Shown here: positions 46,797 to 56,171 of the stretch, piece by piece
How the letters are laid out: each line of letters begins with the position of its first letter
Position numbering within the stretch: the stretch's first letter is position 1
Assembly: GCF_902167145.1 (NCBI RefSeq)
Contig: NC_050104.1
Span: forward strand, 107,829,849-107,893,848
Reading direction: 5' to 3'
DNA length: 64,000 bases
DNA from: Zea mays
Taxonomy: Eukaryota; Streptophyta; Magnoliopsida; Poales; Poaceae
Position numbers and translations under genes: made by a program
The notes under the pieces: generated by a model
The model's input: the letters and a program-made list of their open reading frames with translations, nothing else
What the model was told of the DNA's origin: nothing
Database searches by the model: none

Positions 46797-49700
46797 GTCT
46801 ACTCCTCTGGTGGGTCAAGTTGGGTGCTTGACAGTGGATGTACAAATCACATGACCGGGGAGAAAGACATGTTTCATACATTGCAACTAACTCAAGAAGC
46901 ACAAGAAATTGTGTTTGGAGATAGTGGCAAGAGTAAGGTGATTGGTATTGGTAAAATTCCTATCTCTGACCAACAATCACTTTCAAATGTTTTATTAGTA
47001 GATTCCTTGAGCTATAATTTGTTGTCTGTTTCACAACTTTGTGGAATGGGTTATAATTGCTTATTTTCGGATGTGGATGTGAAGATCCTTAGAAGGGAGG
47101 ACTCCTCAGTTGCCTTTACCGGTCGCTTGAAGGGCAAACTTTATCTTGTTGATTTCACAACAAGTAAAGTGACGCCTGAGACTTGTTTAGTGGCAAAATC
47201 CGACAAGGGTTGGCTATGGCATCGCCGACTAGCTCATGTCGGTATGAGGAATTTGGCCAAACTTCAAAAGGATAATCACATCATTGGACTAACAAATGTT
47301 GTATTTGAGAAAGATAGGGTTTGTGGCGCATGCCAAGCAGGAAAGCAACATGGAGTCCCACATCAATCAAAGAATGTGGTCACAACAAAGAGGCCATTGG
47401 AGCTTCTTCACATGGACCTCTTCGGACCTGTGGCCTACATTAGCATTGGTGGTAGTAAGTATGGTTTAGTTATTGTTGATGATTTTTCTCGATTCACTTG
47501 GGTTTTCTTTTTGAGTGACAAAGGTGAAACTCAAGAAATCTTAAAGAAATTCATGAGGAGAGCTCAAAATGAATTTGAGCTCAAAATCAAGAAAGTGAGA
47601 AGCGATAATGGGACGGAATTCAAGAACACAGGTGTCGAAGAATTCTTAGGAGAAGAGGGAATCAAGCATGAGTTCTCGGTGCCTTACACTCCACAACAAA
47701 ATGGTGTTGTGGAAAGAAAGAACCGGACTCTAATTGAAGCTGCAAGAACCATGTTGGATGAATACAAGACACCTGACAACTTCTGGGCAGAGGCGGTCAA
47801 CACCGCCTGTCATGCAATCAACCGCCTCTATCTTCATAAGATCTACAAAAAGACTGCCTATGAGCTTCTCACTGGTAACAAACCTAAAGTTGATTATTTT
47901 AGAGTATTCGGTTGTAAATGTTTTATTCTTAACAAGAAAGTCAAGAGCTCAAAGTTTGCTCCTAGAGTGGACGAGGGTTTCTTGCTTGGTTATGCATCAA
48001 ATGCGCATGGATATCGTGTTTTCAACAATTCCACCGGTCTTGTTGAAATAGCGATAGACGTGACATTTGATGAGTCTAATGGCTCGCAAGGGCATGTTTC
48101 TAATGACACTGCAGGAAATGAAAAACTACCTTGTGAGGCCATAAAGAAACTTGCCATAGGTGAGGTGAGACCTCAAGAAAGGGATGATGAAGAAGGAACC
48201 TTGTGGATGACCAATGAGGTAGTTGATGTGGGTGCAAGGGTGGTGAGTGACAATGTCTCCACCCAAGCAAACCCATCAACCTCAAGTCATCCAAACCACG
48301 AAGAAAATCATCAAAGGATGCCAACAGTGGTAGAAGATGAACAAGAAAATATTGATGGTGAAGTGCCTCTTGATCAAGTAACTGATGAGGAAGAGCAAAT
48401 ACAAAGACATCCATCAGTGCCTCATCCAAGAGTCCATCATTCAATTCAAAGGGATCATCCGGTGGACAACATCCTGGGTAGCATCAGGAGAGGGGTAACG
48501 ACTCGATCACGTTTAGCTAATTTTTGTGAATTTTACTCGTTTGTTTCCTCTCTTGAGCCACTTAAGGTTGAAGAAGCATTGGGTGATCCGGATTGGATAA
48601 CTGCGATGCAAGAGGAGTTGAACAACTTCACTAGGAATGAAGTCTGGTCCTTAGTCCAAAGACCCAAACAAAATGTGATTGGGACTAAATGGGTCTTTAG
48701 GAACAAGCAAGATGAAAATGGCGTTGTTACAAGAAACAAGGCAAGGTTGGTTGCCCAAGGCTATACTCAAGTGGAAGGACTTGACTTTGGTGAAACATAT
48801 GCGCCGGTAGCAAGGTTAGAATCAATTAGAATATTAATTGCCTATGCTACTAACCATGATTTCAAGCTATATCAAATGGATGTCAAGAGCGCTTTTCTAA
48901 ATGGACCACTACAAGAAAGAGTATATGTGGAGCAACCACCGGGCTTCGAAGACCCAAAGAAGCCAAATCATGTTTATCTTCTTCACAAGGCACTCTACGG
49001 GCTTAAACAAGCCCCTAGAGCTTGGTATGATTGTCTTAAAGATTTTCTAATTAAAAATGGGTTTACAATAGGAAAAGCTGACTCTACTTTGTTTACTCGA
49101 AAAGTTGATAATGAATTATTTGTGTGCCAAATATATGTTGATGACATTATATTTGGTAGTACTAATGAAAAATTTTGTGAAGAGTTTAGCAAAGTAATGA
49201 CGAACAGGTTTGAGATGTCTATGATGGGCGAGCTTAAATACTTCCTGGGATTTCAAGTCAAACAACTCAAGGAAGGTACCTTTCTATGCCAAACTAAATA
49301 TACTCAAGATATGCTCAAGAAGTTTGGCATGGAAAAAGCAAAGCACGCCAAGACTCCAATGTCATCAAATGGACATCTCGACCTAAATGAGGAAGGTAAA
49401 CCTGTAGATCAAAAATTATATAGATCAATGATAGGATCACTGCTTTACTTATGTGCATCTAGGCCTGATATAATGTTGAGTGTTTGTATGTGTGCACGTT
49501 TTCAAGCAAATCCTAAAGACTGCCATCTTGTAGCCGTTAAGAGAATTCTAAGATACTTAGTCCACACCCAAAACCTAGGATTATGGTATCCTAAAGGCTC
49601 CTTTTTCGATTTGCTTGGCTATTCTGACTCAGATTATGCCGGTTGCAAAGTAGATCGAAAAAGCACTACTGGGACTTGCCAATTCCTTGGGCGGTCCTTA

Positions 49701-50087
49701 GTGTCATGGAGTTCCAAGAAACAAAATTGTGTTGCACTCTCCACTGCAGAAGCTGAATACATAGCAGCTGGGGCATGTTGTGCACAGTTGCTATGGATGA
49801 AGCAAACCCTTAGAGATTTTGGTTGTGAGTTTAACAAAATTCCTCTTTTGTGTGACAATGAGAGTGCCATAAAACTTGCAAACAATCCAGTGCAACACTC
49901 TAGAACTAAACATATTGACATTAGACACCATTTCTTGAGAGACCATGAAGCCAAAGGAGATATCGAACTTTTTCATGTGAGCACCGAAAATCAACTAGCC
50001 GATATCTTCACTAAACCCCTTGATGAGACTAGGTTTTGTTTTCTTAGGAGTGAGCTAAATATCTTGGATTCTCGAAACGTGACTTAA
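46791..50087 (+). CDS. Element E pol polyprotein (protease-integrase-RT-RNase H), 1098 aa
   Basis: Open from TTG at 46791 to TAA at 50085-50087. There is no ATG near the start and an in-frame TAG lies just upstream (46776-46778), so expression needs frameshifting or splicing from gag. Order: aspartic protease DSGCTNHM (about 17-24); HHCC pre-integrase domain (about 140-190); integrase core with Asp in HMDLFGP (about 205), Asp in RSDNGTEF (about 270) and Glu in VVERKN (about 306); RT with [12 protein letters not shown] (about 694) and YVDDIIFG (about 780); RNase H with YSDSDYAG (about 943), STAEAEY (about 984) and CDNESAI (about 1020). It copies the element RNA into DNA and inserts it. No lesion seen. 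Confidence 0.95.
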   Translation: MQVYSSGGSSWVLDSGCTNHMTGEKDMFHTLQLTQEAQEIVFGDSGKSKVIGIGKIPISDQQSLSNVLLVDSLSYNLLSVSQLCGMGYNCLFSDVDVKILRREDSSVAFTGRLKGKLYLVDFTTSKVTPETCLVAKSDKGWLWHRRLAHVGMRNLAKLQKDNHIIGLTNVVFEKDRVCGACQAGKQHGVPHQSKNVVTTKRPLELLHMDLFGPVAYISIGGSKYGLVIVDDFSRFTWVFFLSDKGETQEILKKFMRRAQNEFELKIKKVRSDNGTEFKNTGVEEFLGEEGIKHEFSVPYTPQQNGVVERKNRTLIEAARTMLDEYKTPDNFWAEAVNTACHAINRLYLHKIYKKTAYELLTGNKPKVDYFRVFGCKCFILNKKVKSSKFAPRVDEGFLLGYASNAHGYRVFNNSTGLVEIAIDVTFDESNGSQGHVSNDTAGNEKLPCEAIKKLAIGEVRPQERDDEEGTLWMTNEVVDVGARVVSDNVSTQANPSTSSHPNHEENHQRMPTVVEDEQENIDGEVPLDQVTDEEEQIQRHPSVPHPRVHHSIQRDHPVDNILGSIRRGVTTRSRLANFCEFYSFVSSLEPLKVEEALGDPDWITAMQEELNNFTRNEVWSLVQRPKQNVIGTKWVFRNKQDENGVVTRNKARLVAQGYTQVEGLDFGETYAPVARLESIRILIAYATNHDFKLYQMDVKSAFLNGPLQERVYVEQPPGFEDPKKPNHVYLLHKALYGLKQAPRAWYDCLKDFLIKNGFTIGKADSTLFTRKVDNELFVCQIYVDDIIFGSTNEKFCEEFSKVMTNRFEMSMMGELKYFLGFQVKQLKEGTFLCQTKYTQDMLKKFGMEKAKHAKTPMSSNGHLDLNEEGKPVDQKLYRSMIGSLLYLCASRPDIMLSVCMCARFQANPKDCHLVAVKRILRYLVHTQNLGLWYPKGSFFDLLGYSDSDYAGCKVDRKSTTGTCQFLGRSLVSWSSKKQNCVALSTAEAEYIAAGACCAQLLWMKQTLRDFGCEFNKIPLLCDNESAIKLANNPVQHSRTKHIDIRHHFLRDHEAKGDIELFHVSTENQLADIFTKPLDETRFCFLRSELNILDSRNVT

Positions 50088-50101
50088 TAACTAAAATTTT
50101 G

Positions 50102-50242
50102 ATCAAATTTGATGATTGAAAATTGTTTGTTTGAGCAATATGAATTGAGAAATGTCATTTTTATCTTTATAATATCTCATGTCATATTTGCTAAGTGATA
50201 TTACAGCCCTTCCGGGCAATATTTGAAATCTGGTTGAGTAAA
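50102..50242 (+). other. Spacer after element E pol
   Basis: AT-rich non-coding stretch between the pol stop and the LTR-like promoter copy. Nothing recognised. Confidence 0.5.
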
Positions 50243-50550
50243 CCGGCTGAGTAGACCACTCAACCGGTTTCTTCCTGGTGGAAACCGGTTGAACCGGTAT
50301 AAAAACCGGTTGAATCGGTTTTGGCCGTCGCGCCGTCAGTCCGCGCACAGTCTGCGCTGACAGCTGCGCAGTCTGCGCTGTCAGTTTTGCAGTCTGTGCT
50401 GTCAGACTGCCAGGTTTTGCGCGCAGTCAACACTGTTTTCTGCGCGCTTTTACTGCGCCGTTTGACCCGAAACCGGTTGAACCGGTTTTGAAACTGGTTG
50501 AACCGGTTTTCGGCTTTCTGGCGGCCGACTCCTCTCCTTTTTATACCTCT
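50243..50550 (+). promoter_or_regulatory. Internal LTR-like promoter before the third gene of element E
   Basis: CCGGCTGAGTAGACCA at 50243-50258 is identical to LTR positions 43412-43427. As in the LTR, it is followed by CCTGGTRG, then AAACCGGTTNAACCGGT pairs (50281-50330 and again 50470-50510). A TATA-like TTTTTATACC (50538-50547) and a CT-rich leader complete the same order as U3 in the LTR. The sequence is clearly diverged from the LTR. Three 21-bp tandem units lie in between (50348-50410). Promoter activity is inferred. Confidence 0.6.
50348..50410 (+). repeat. Three tandem 21-bp repeats in the internal promoter
   Basis: Units at 50348-50368, 50369-50389 and 50390-50410, each starting CAGTCTGYGCTG(A/T)CAG. 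The LTR has only a related CTGACAGTCAGAGCTGTCAG stretch near 43311-43330. Confidence 0.8.
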
Positions 50551-50737
50551 CTCTCTTCTCTTCCTTTCTCAGTCTCGTTTCTAGCCGCCGCCGCCACTTC
50601 TGTTTTTCCTCTCTCCTCTCCAAACTCTCTCGAGCTCTCTCCCGTTTGGAAGTGTGGTTGGAGATCCGTTCTTCCCAGCGTGTTTCCACCATCTTCCTCC
50701 TTCTCGTTGGGAGATCTTGACCCCCATCTTCGGATCG

Positions 50738-51011
50738 AGGTATTGTTCTATGTTATTTCCTTGTACTCGATCATACGCGTTCTTGATTATCTTATGTATC
50801 ATTCGTTGGGTACATTTTGGTTTAAGTGATTGCAACACTTAGACTATCTTCATTTTGTCACAAACACTGTTTGAGATTAGCGATTTGATATTGTTCATTG
50901 TAGTTGAACCGCTCATATGAACGGTTGAAGTGCATGATTCAATCTCTTATGCGTTTCTTCTCAAGCGTGGTTGATCCTTGCTCATCATAGGTTCTATCTC
51001 TTATTTCTTAG
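50738..51011 (+). other. Possible 5' UTR intron of the third gene (element E)
   Basis: GATCGAG|GTATTG at 50737/50738 fits a plant donor, and TTATTTCTTAG ending near 51011 fits an acceptor one base before the ATG. The region between is AT-rich, unlike the CT- and GC-rich leader before it. Prediction only. Confidence 0.4.
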
Positions 51012-51012
51012 A

Positions 51013-52830
51013 ATGGTGCGACGAAGGAACCCGTCAGTGGTAGAATCCGACTCTTCGGATGAACTGGAGATCCATGGTGATACCCCTCCTCGCTCTCGAT
51101 CCAAGCGAGGGCGCGGATGTGGAAATGTCATGCCGGGTACTGAGGCCTCCGGGTCTCAAAGTGCTCGGGGTCGGACTTCCCGGACTCCCTCCGGTAGGTC
51201 TCGACCTGCCACGAATCCGCAGGCGTGGGAGCCTGCAAGTGACGATGACGGTGGGAAGGACGATGAGGTTGATCTTCCCCCGGCGTCGGCTCCTGTGATT
51301 CGCGGCTTGGTGCTCCACCGGGCCGAGGCTCGGCGTGCTGGCAATGAGCCAGTCACGGACTTCACGGCCAGTGGAGGGTCTGCACTTCTCCAGGATCTGC
51401 GTTTCCAAAATCCGGTATTGCGTATTCGCGATGCCAGGATCGATGGAAATCGTTTCTGGACTCTTCACCATGTTGATTTCTATAATTCAGTTATTCTTCC
51501 CAAGAAGCATCAGCCCATCCTTCATCAACGTTATATTAACTGGGAAGGTTGCGAAGCAATTGGAGACCCAGAGATGTCACAGGCACTGAGGGCCTGTGAA
51601 AGGAAGCAAATGAAGAACATCATGACATTCCATTATGATTGGAATGATGAAGTGATTGCACAATTTTATTCCACTCTCTGGATAAAGCTGGCTGATGAGG
51701 AGAGCCATTACAACTACCCCTATCTAAACTTCTTCATTGAAGGTAGTTGGTACAAGGTGAGCTATCGTCGATTTGCTCACATTCTTGGTTTTTCTGACGA
51801 GGATATATCTGGAGACAGGATCAAGATTCATGATTTCCGTCAGCCCACAAGAGATGAGGCCAAGGACCTTCATTTGTCTGAGTCTGGCAAGTATTGGGAG
51901 TCAACCAACATTCATAAGTATTATCGCTATATCAACTCCCTCTGCAGGATGACCCTCATTCCAAAAGGGGGAAATCAGATGAACATCCTTGGGGAGAGCA
52001 AGGTCTTGCTCTCTTTTATGAAACCAAACAGCTCAGAAAGGATTAATGTCTTTGACATGATATGGCAGGAAATTATTCATGCAGCCTGCTTTCCTTTGAA
52101 GGGGTGTCTTCATGCCCCATTCATTATGAAGATGATTGAGGTCGTGACCCAATTCAGATTTGAGAAAGGCACTCGACATCAGTCATACACTCCCTTCTGG
52201 ATTGATCCCAACAATCCAGCCGGGCGTCTCAGGAAAGCTCCCTCCAGTTCTCGTGGTCCTACATCTGCTGGTCCGTCTGCCGGTGCTGGTGCTGCTGCTG
52301 CTGCTGGTGCCTCGCGCCCTTCCCCTGGCCGCGGATCTCCCACACCACGTGGTCGTGGTCGTGGTCGAGGTCGTGGACGTGGGATGGGTGCCTGCCTGGC
52401 CCACGGATTTGCGTCCTTCTTCTCCATGTGCCGAAATATTGCTGCAGATGTCCATGAGGTGGCTCGACGTCAGCGGGAGACCGACGACAACCTTCGTCGT
52501 CAAGCTTCTGCTTTGGGTACTCCCTTCGCCCCTCGCTCTCCTGATGTACCTCTTCACCCTCCTCCTCCAGATGTGAATGAGTGGTACCAGCAGGCGTATG
52601 GGGTACCTTTCTCTTCAGCCGATGACGTCGAAGAAGAAACCTATTTTGATGATCCGGAGCAGTTTGACCCTCCCCCATATCGCGGGGATCCGGGTCAATC
52701 GTCCTCTTACCCTCCGCCCCAGGACCCGTCTGGCAGTGCTCCTCCTCCGGCCCAGTCTGGAGAGGAACACTTTGCCTACGACCTGGCGCAACACCTCTTT
52801 GCTCCTCATCAACCTCCTCCCCACTGGTGA
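51013..52830 (+). CDS. Element E third ORF (605 aa), plant-transposon-type protein of unknown role
   Basis: ATG at 51013 to TGA at 52828-52830; the frame is open from 50971 but has no ATG before 51013. Residues 1-110 are charged with basic patches (RSRSKRGRG, possible nuclear signal). About 140-400 is a folded-looking domain with FWTLHHVDFY, NDEVIAQFYSTLW, GSWYKVSYRRFAHILGFSDED and WQEIIHAACFPLKG. This pattern resembles the putative plant transposon protein domain found in many plant elements, from memory and unverified. About 410-458 is Ala/Gly-rich and ends in an RG repeat (RGRGRGRGRGRG) suggesting RNA binding. 510-605 is Pro-rich. It occupies the place of the SIRE envelope-like gene but has no signal peptide or clear membrane span. 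B, C and D lack it. Confidence 0.8.
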   Translation: MVRRRNPSVVESDSSDELEIHGDTPPRSRSKRGRGCGNVMPGTEASGSQSARGRTSRTPSGRSRPATNPQAWEPASDDDGGKDDEVDLPPASAPVIRGLVLHRAEARRAGNEPVTDFTASGGSALLQDLRFQNPVLRIRDARIDGNRFWTLHHVDFYNSVILPKKHQPILHQRYINWEGCEAIGDPEMSQALRACERKQMKNIMTFHYDWNDEVIAQFYSTLWIKLADEESHYNYPYLNFFIEGSWYKVSYRRFAHILGFSDEDISGDRIKIHDFRQPTRDEAKDLHLSESGKYWESTNIHKYYRYINSLCRMTLIPKGGNQMNILGESKVLLSFMKPNSSERINVFDMIWQEIIHAACFPLKGCLHAPFIMKMIEVVTQFRFEKGTRHQSYTPFWIDPNNPAGRLRKAPSSSRGPTSAGPSAGAGAAAAAGASRPSPGRGSPTPRGRGRGRGRGRGMGACLAHGFASFFSMCRNIAADVHEVARRQRETDDNLRRQASALGTPFAPRSPDVPLHPPPPDVNEWYQQAYGVPFSSADDVEEETYFDDPEQFDPPPYRGDPGQSSSYPPPQDPSGSAPPPAQSGEEHFAYDLAQHLFAPHQPPPHW

Positions 52831-53277
52831 TTCGTGGCTTGACGCGTCTCTCTCTCTCTCTTTTTGGTTCTTGGTGCCAAAAAGGGGGAGAACGTTTACT
52901 ATTCAGTACTTTATTTTTGTAATGAACACTTGGTCTGTAATAACTACTATTTGCTGCATGCATGGCTTGGAAGCCATAAACACTTGATGATGTGTTGAGA
53001 CGAGCTCTCACTATTGTAATAGCTGTAGACCTTTTTCATATCATATGCTATGCGATGATGAGCTTGAATGTGCTTTTACTCTTTATATTCAATTATGTTT
53101 CATATCTCATCATTTTTTTGTATGGTGTTGATTGTTCTCTCTCTAAATATGTTGCAAATTGACATATCAAGTCAATGTGAATATCGCAAAACTCATGCAC
53201 ATATTTAGGGGGAGCTACATATACACAAAAGACTTTTATCACAAGTATGTGTAACTTTTAATTATTATTTCCATTCT
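52831..53277 (+). other. Element E 3' non-coding region with an extra purine tract
   Basis: No ORF. TGCCAAAAAGGGGGAGAACG at 52874-52893 nearly repeats the context of the real purine tract (CACCAAAAAGGGGGAGATTG). TTTAGGGGGAGC at 53207 is a third purine run. Confidence 0.6.
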
Positions 53278-53369
53278 AGTTTGTTTTGGCATCAATCACC
53301 AAAAAGGGGGAGATTGTAAGTGCAATCAACCCTAATTGAGGGTTTTGGTGATTAATGACAAAACAAACT
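53278..53369 (+). other. Stem-loop enclosing the purine tract, element E
   Basis: Arms 53278-53304 and 53343-53369 are inverted complements at 25 of 27 positions. The 38-base loop holds the purine tract (53301-53313 overlaps the top of the stem), the LTR start at 53315 and a small CCCTAATTGAGGG hairpin. This is the strongest of the four examples. Confidence 0.75.
53301..53313 (+). other. Element E polypurine tract
   Basis: AAAAAGGGGGAGA immediately before the 3' LTR start TGTAAGTGC. Confidence 0.85.
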
Positions 53370-54801
53370 AAGATTCTAACAAGTTTGCTCCTAGTGTGTA
53401 CACAGTATTTTTACAGACAGGAGAAGCACAGATCCTACGAGCATAAAAGTATAAAGCACAGCGGATTTAAATTTCCACATCAAATGGCGTGCTCCAAGTG
53501 CTATGAAACGTCGGCGGTACTAAGTTTAAAATTCTTGAATCATAGGAATCGCCGTACAATTAAGAGGGATCCGCGACGGTTAAGTAAGTTGTGAAACGAG
53601 CCAAGTTCAATTCTTTTGAAAACTCCTTTGAGATCATCTTTTCCAGATCATGAATGCTCTTGAGAAAAACAAATTTCACTTCCCACAAAGTCTCCACCTA
53701 AGTTCTCTTCAAAATTCTCAAAGTTTGGTTTCAGCCCCCAAAACCGGTTCAACCGGTCCAGAAACCGGTTCAACCGGTTTTGGTACTGTTCATCCTGCCA
53801 CCTCTGCTCTGACCTGTCTGACAGTCAGAGCTGTCAGAAAAGTCGCAGCAGATATTTTTCTGAAACCGGTTGAGCCGAAATTTGACCCTACTCAGCCGGT
53901 TTTGAAACCGGTCCAGTGTCCGGCTGAGTAGACCAGTGGACCGGGATCCCCCTGGTAGAAACCGGTTCAACCGGTTTGAAAACCGGTTCAACCGGTTTTT
54001 TGCCCTTTTCCTCCCAACGGCTGCCAGCTTTTGGGGGATCCTTTATATACCCCCTCACACTCTCTCTCATCAACTTCTGTCTCTACCACGAATCTTTGGC
54101 TGACCAACCCTCAAACAAGAGCATTCACTTCACCTCTCACACCCGCAATCGCATCTCCTTCAATCATTTGAAGGACCCTTGGTGTGAGGTGAACTCGATC
54201 GAACTCGCTGTCAATTTCATCTCGATTCTCCCATTCTCTTGTTCTTGAGCTCGTTGCAAACTTAACCGTGTGCGGATTTGTTACTCTTGGAACCTCGTGT
54301 TCCTTGACGGTTAGAGGTTGCTTGGGAGTCTCCAAATTTGTGGACGACCCCAAGAAGTTTGTATCACCCGCTCCTTGAGCAGATTTGAGAAGAGATTGCC
54401 TTGACCTTTGTGGTCGGCTTGTGGAGGATTAGGGTTGGAAAAGACCCGGCCCTTTGTGGGTTCCTCAACGAGGAGTAGGACACCTTTGTGGTGGTTGCCG
54501 AACCTCGGGTTATATCGCGTGTTCTTGTGTGTTCTTGTTAAGCTTTTCATATTCGGTGGTTGGTTCATATTATTCATTCAAGTAGTTCTTGTGTAGGGCA
54601 AATCTTTAGCTATTTTCTTTACTACTTCGAATTTGTTCAATAGATTATTAAATTCAAGTTGAGTGGGTTCAAACTTGTTCAGTTGTGATTAAAATCGACT
54701 GAACCGGTTTGCACCTGTGCAACTTTAATTTAACCTATTTCGAAGTTTTTAGTGAAAATTTTCAGGTATAGCCTATTCACCCCCCCTCTAGGCTACTTTC
54801 A
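53315..54801 (+). repeat. Element E 3' LTR (1487 bp)
   Basis: Near-identical to 42807-44295; ends GGCTACTTTCA and is followed by CAAGG (54802-54806). Confidence 0.95.
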
Positions 54802-54806
54802 CAAGG
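54802..54806 (+). other. Target site duplication of element E, right copy (CAAGG)
   Basis: Matches 42802-42806. Removing E and one copy rejoins element F's LTR. Confidence 0.92.
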
Positions 54807-56111
54807 GACGCGACCTCATCCGAGCCCAGCCTCGGGCAAGGGCAGTAGTCTCGGACGGATTCACGCCTCGCCCGAGGGCCTCCTCAGGCAGTGGGCGCAC
54901 CCTCGGCTCGCCCGAAGCCCAGCTCGGGCAGACTTTGTCGTGCAGCGACCTCGCCCAAATCGCCTTACCAACCGACCATATCGCAGGCGCATTTAATGTG
55001 GGGATCGCCTGACACCTTATCCTGACACGCGCGCCTCAGTCGGCAAGGTCGAAATGACTGCAGTCTCTTCGCCCCTTTACCGACCGTTCTGACAAGCAAA
55101 CAGCACTGTTCGCCTCGCTCCGGCTACTGTGCCAACCACCAGGGCCAGACTAACGACAGCAGGTCTCGACCTCCCCTGAGTTCAGCCTCGGGCACGACAG
55201 GGAGCTCCGCCTCGCCCGACCCCAGGCCTCGACCTCAGCCCTGGCCTCGGGGAAGGTCTCCGCCTCGCTTGACCCCAGGCCTTGGCCTCGGGGGAAGGTC
55301 CTCGTCTCGCCCGACCTCGGGCCTCAGCCTCAGCCTCGGCCTCGGGAGGAGTCACATCCTCGCCCGACCTCAACCTCGGCCTCAGGAGAAGTCTCCGCCT
55401 CGCCCGACCTCGGCCTCGGACCGACTACGCTACAGGGGATACATCATTACCCTACTCCTAGCTAGCTGCCTTAGGCTACGAAGGAACAAGACCGGTGTCC
55501 CATCTAAGGTTACTCCGGTAACAGGTAATGATGGTTCCCCGCGTGCGCCCATGACGTCGGATTGCTCCCAACCTCCTACAGAAGCAAGGGAACGTCAGCA
55601 GCATCCATGCCGCACCGCCAGCTATGCTTCTACAGGGCTCAAGGCACTTCTCCGACAGCCACGTTAGTACCTGTACACGGCTCCAGGCAATTCTCCGCCA
55701 GCCACGTTAGCTCATAGCTACACCTCCATTGTACAGCTGGGCATCTCCTTGTATCTATAAAAGGGGATGTCCAGGGCCTTTCTAAGGCAAGACGCACGGG
55801 GACAACATGCACGCAACAGCGGAGACATAACACAGACAGACGAACCCACAACGCGGATGAGCAGAGGCAGGCAGAGTAGGAGAGACACGGTAGAGGCAAA
55901 CTCAGACAGCTCACCTCAAGGCCGAACTCTCTCCCTCTCTCTCTCGCTCTCTCGCGACGCTTGTAACCCCTACTACGAGCACCCCGGTGCAATATAACAT
56001 AAGCCTTATTCCCCTCTTGTGTTCCATCTTGCATCAACCCATCTGGGCAGGGACACGCAGCAACAAATTCACTAGTCGGTTGACGGTCCTCGCGGGTCCA
56101 AAACACCGACA
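54807..56111 (+). repeat. Element F 5' LTR, second part (1305 bp)
   Basis: Continues the LTR begun at 42698. 55145-55430 is a degenerate tandem array of TCCGCCTCGCCCGACC and GGCCTCGGCCTCGG words. Ends CCAAAACACCGACA. ORFs on both strands here follow the GC-rich repeats and are not genes. Confidence 0.8.
55756..55766 (+). promoter_or_regulatory. TATA box in element F LTR
   Basis: TATAAAAGGGG after TTGTATC, with a CTCTCTCTCTCTCGC leader about 170 bp on. Likely LTR core promoter. Confidence 0.7.
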
Positions 56112-56113
56112 GT

Positions 56114-56131
56114 TGGCGCGCCAGGTAGGGG
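56114..56131 (+). other. Element F primer binding site
   Basis: TGGCGCGCCAGGTAGGGG, two bases after the LTR end. Typical of Huck/Cinful-type Tat elements; I do not assign the tRNA. Confidence 0.7.
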
Positions 56132-56171
56132 CCTGTTGCGTGTTGACAAACACTTTCCCGTTGAGTTCCAG

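Larger units (their letters stand above)
42807..54801 (+). mobile_element. Element E: intact Ty1/Copia retrotransposon with a third gene after pol
   Basis: 11,995 bp with CAAGG duplications, LTRs of 1,489 and 1,487 bp, a primer site, open gag, open pol, a 3.2 kb region carrying a further ORF, and a purine tract. By eye the LTRs differ by four substitutions and one 2-bp CT-repeat indel, so insertion is recent. All catalytic motifs are present. Elements B, C and D lack the extra 2.5-3 kb between pol and the purine tract. It sits inside element F's LTR, so it is younger than F. Confidence 0.95.

Noticed and set aside
51013..52830. Calling the third ORF an envelope gene
   Set aside because: Position fits the SIRE envelope-like gene, but I see no signal peptide, membrane anchor or envelope-like layout.
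52179..53011. Antisense ORFs of 82-250 codons opposite the third ORF of element E
   Set aside because: Shadows of its Pro/Arg/Gly-rich tail.
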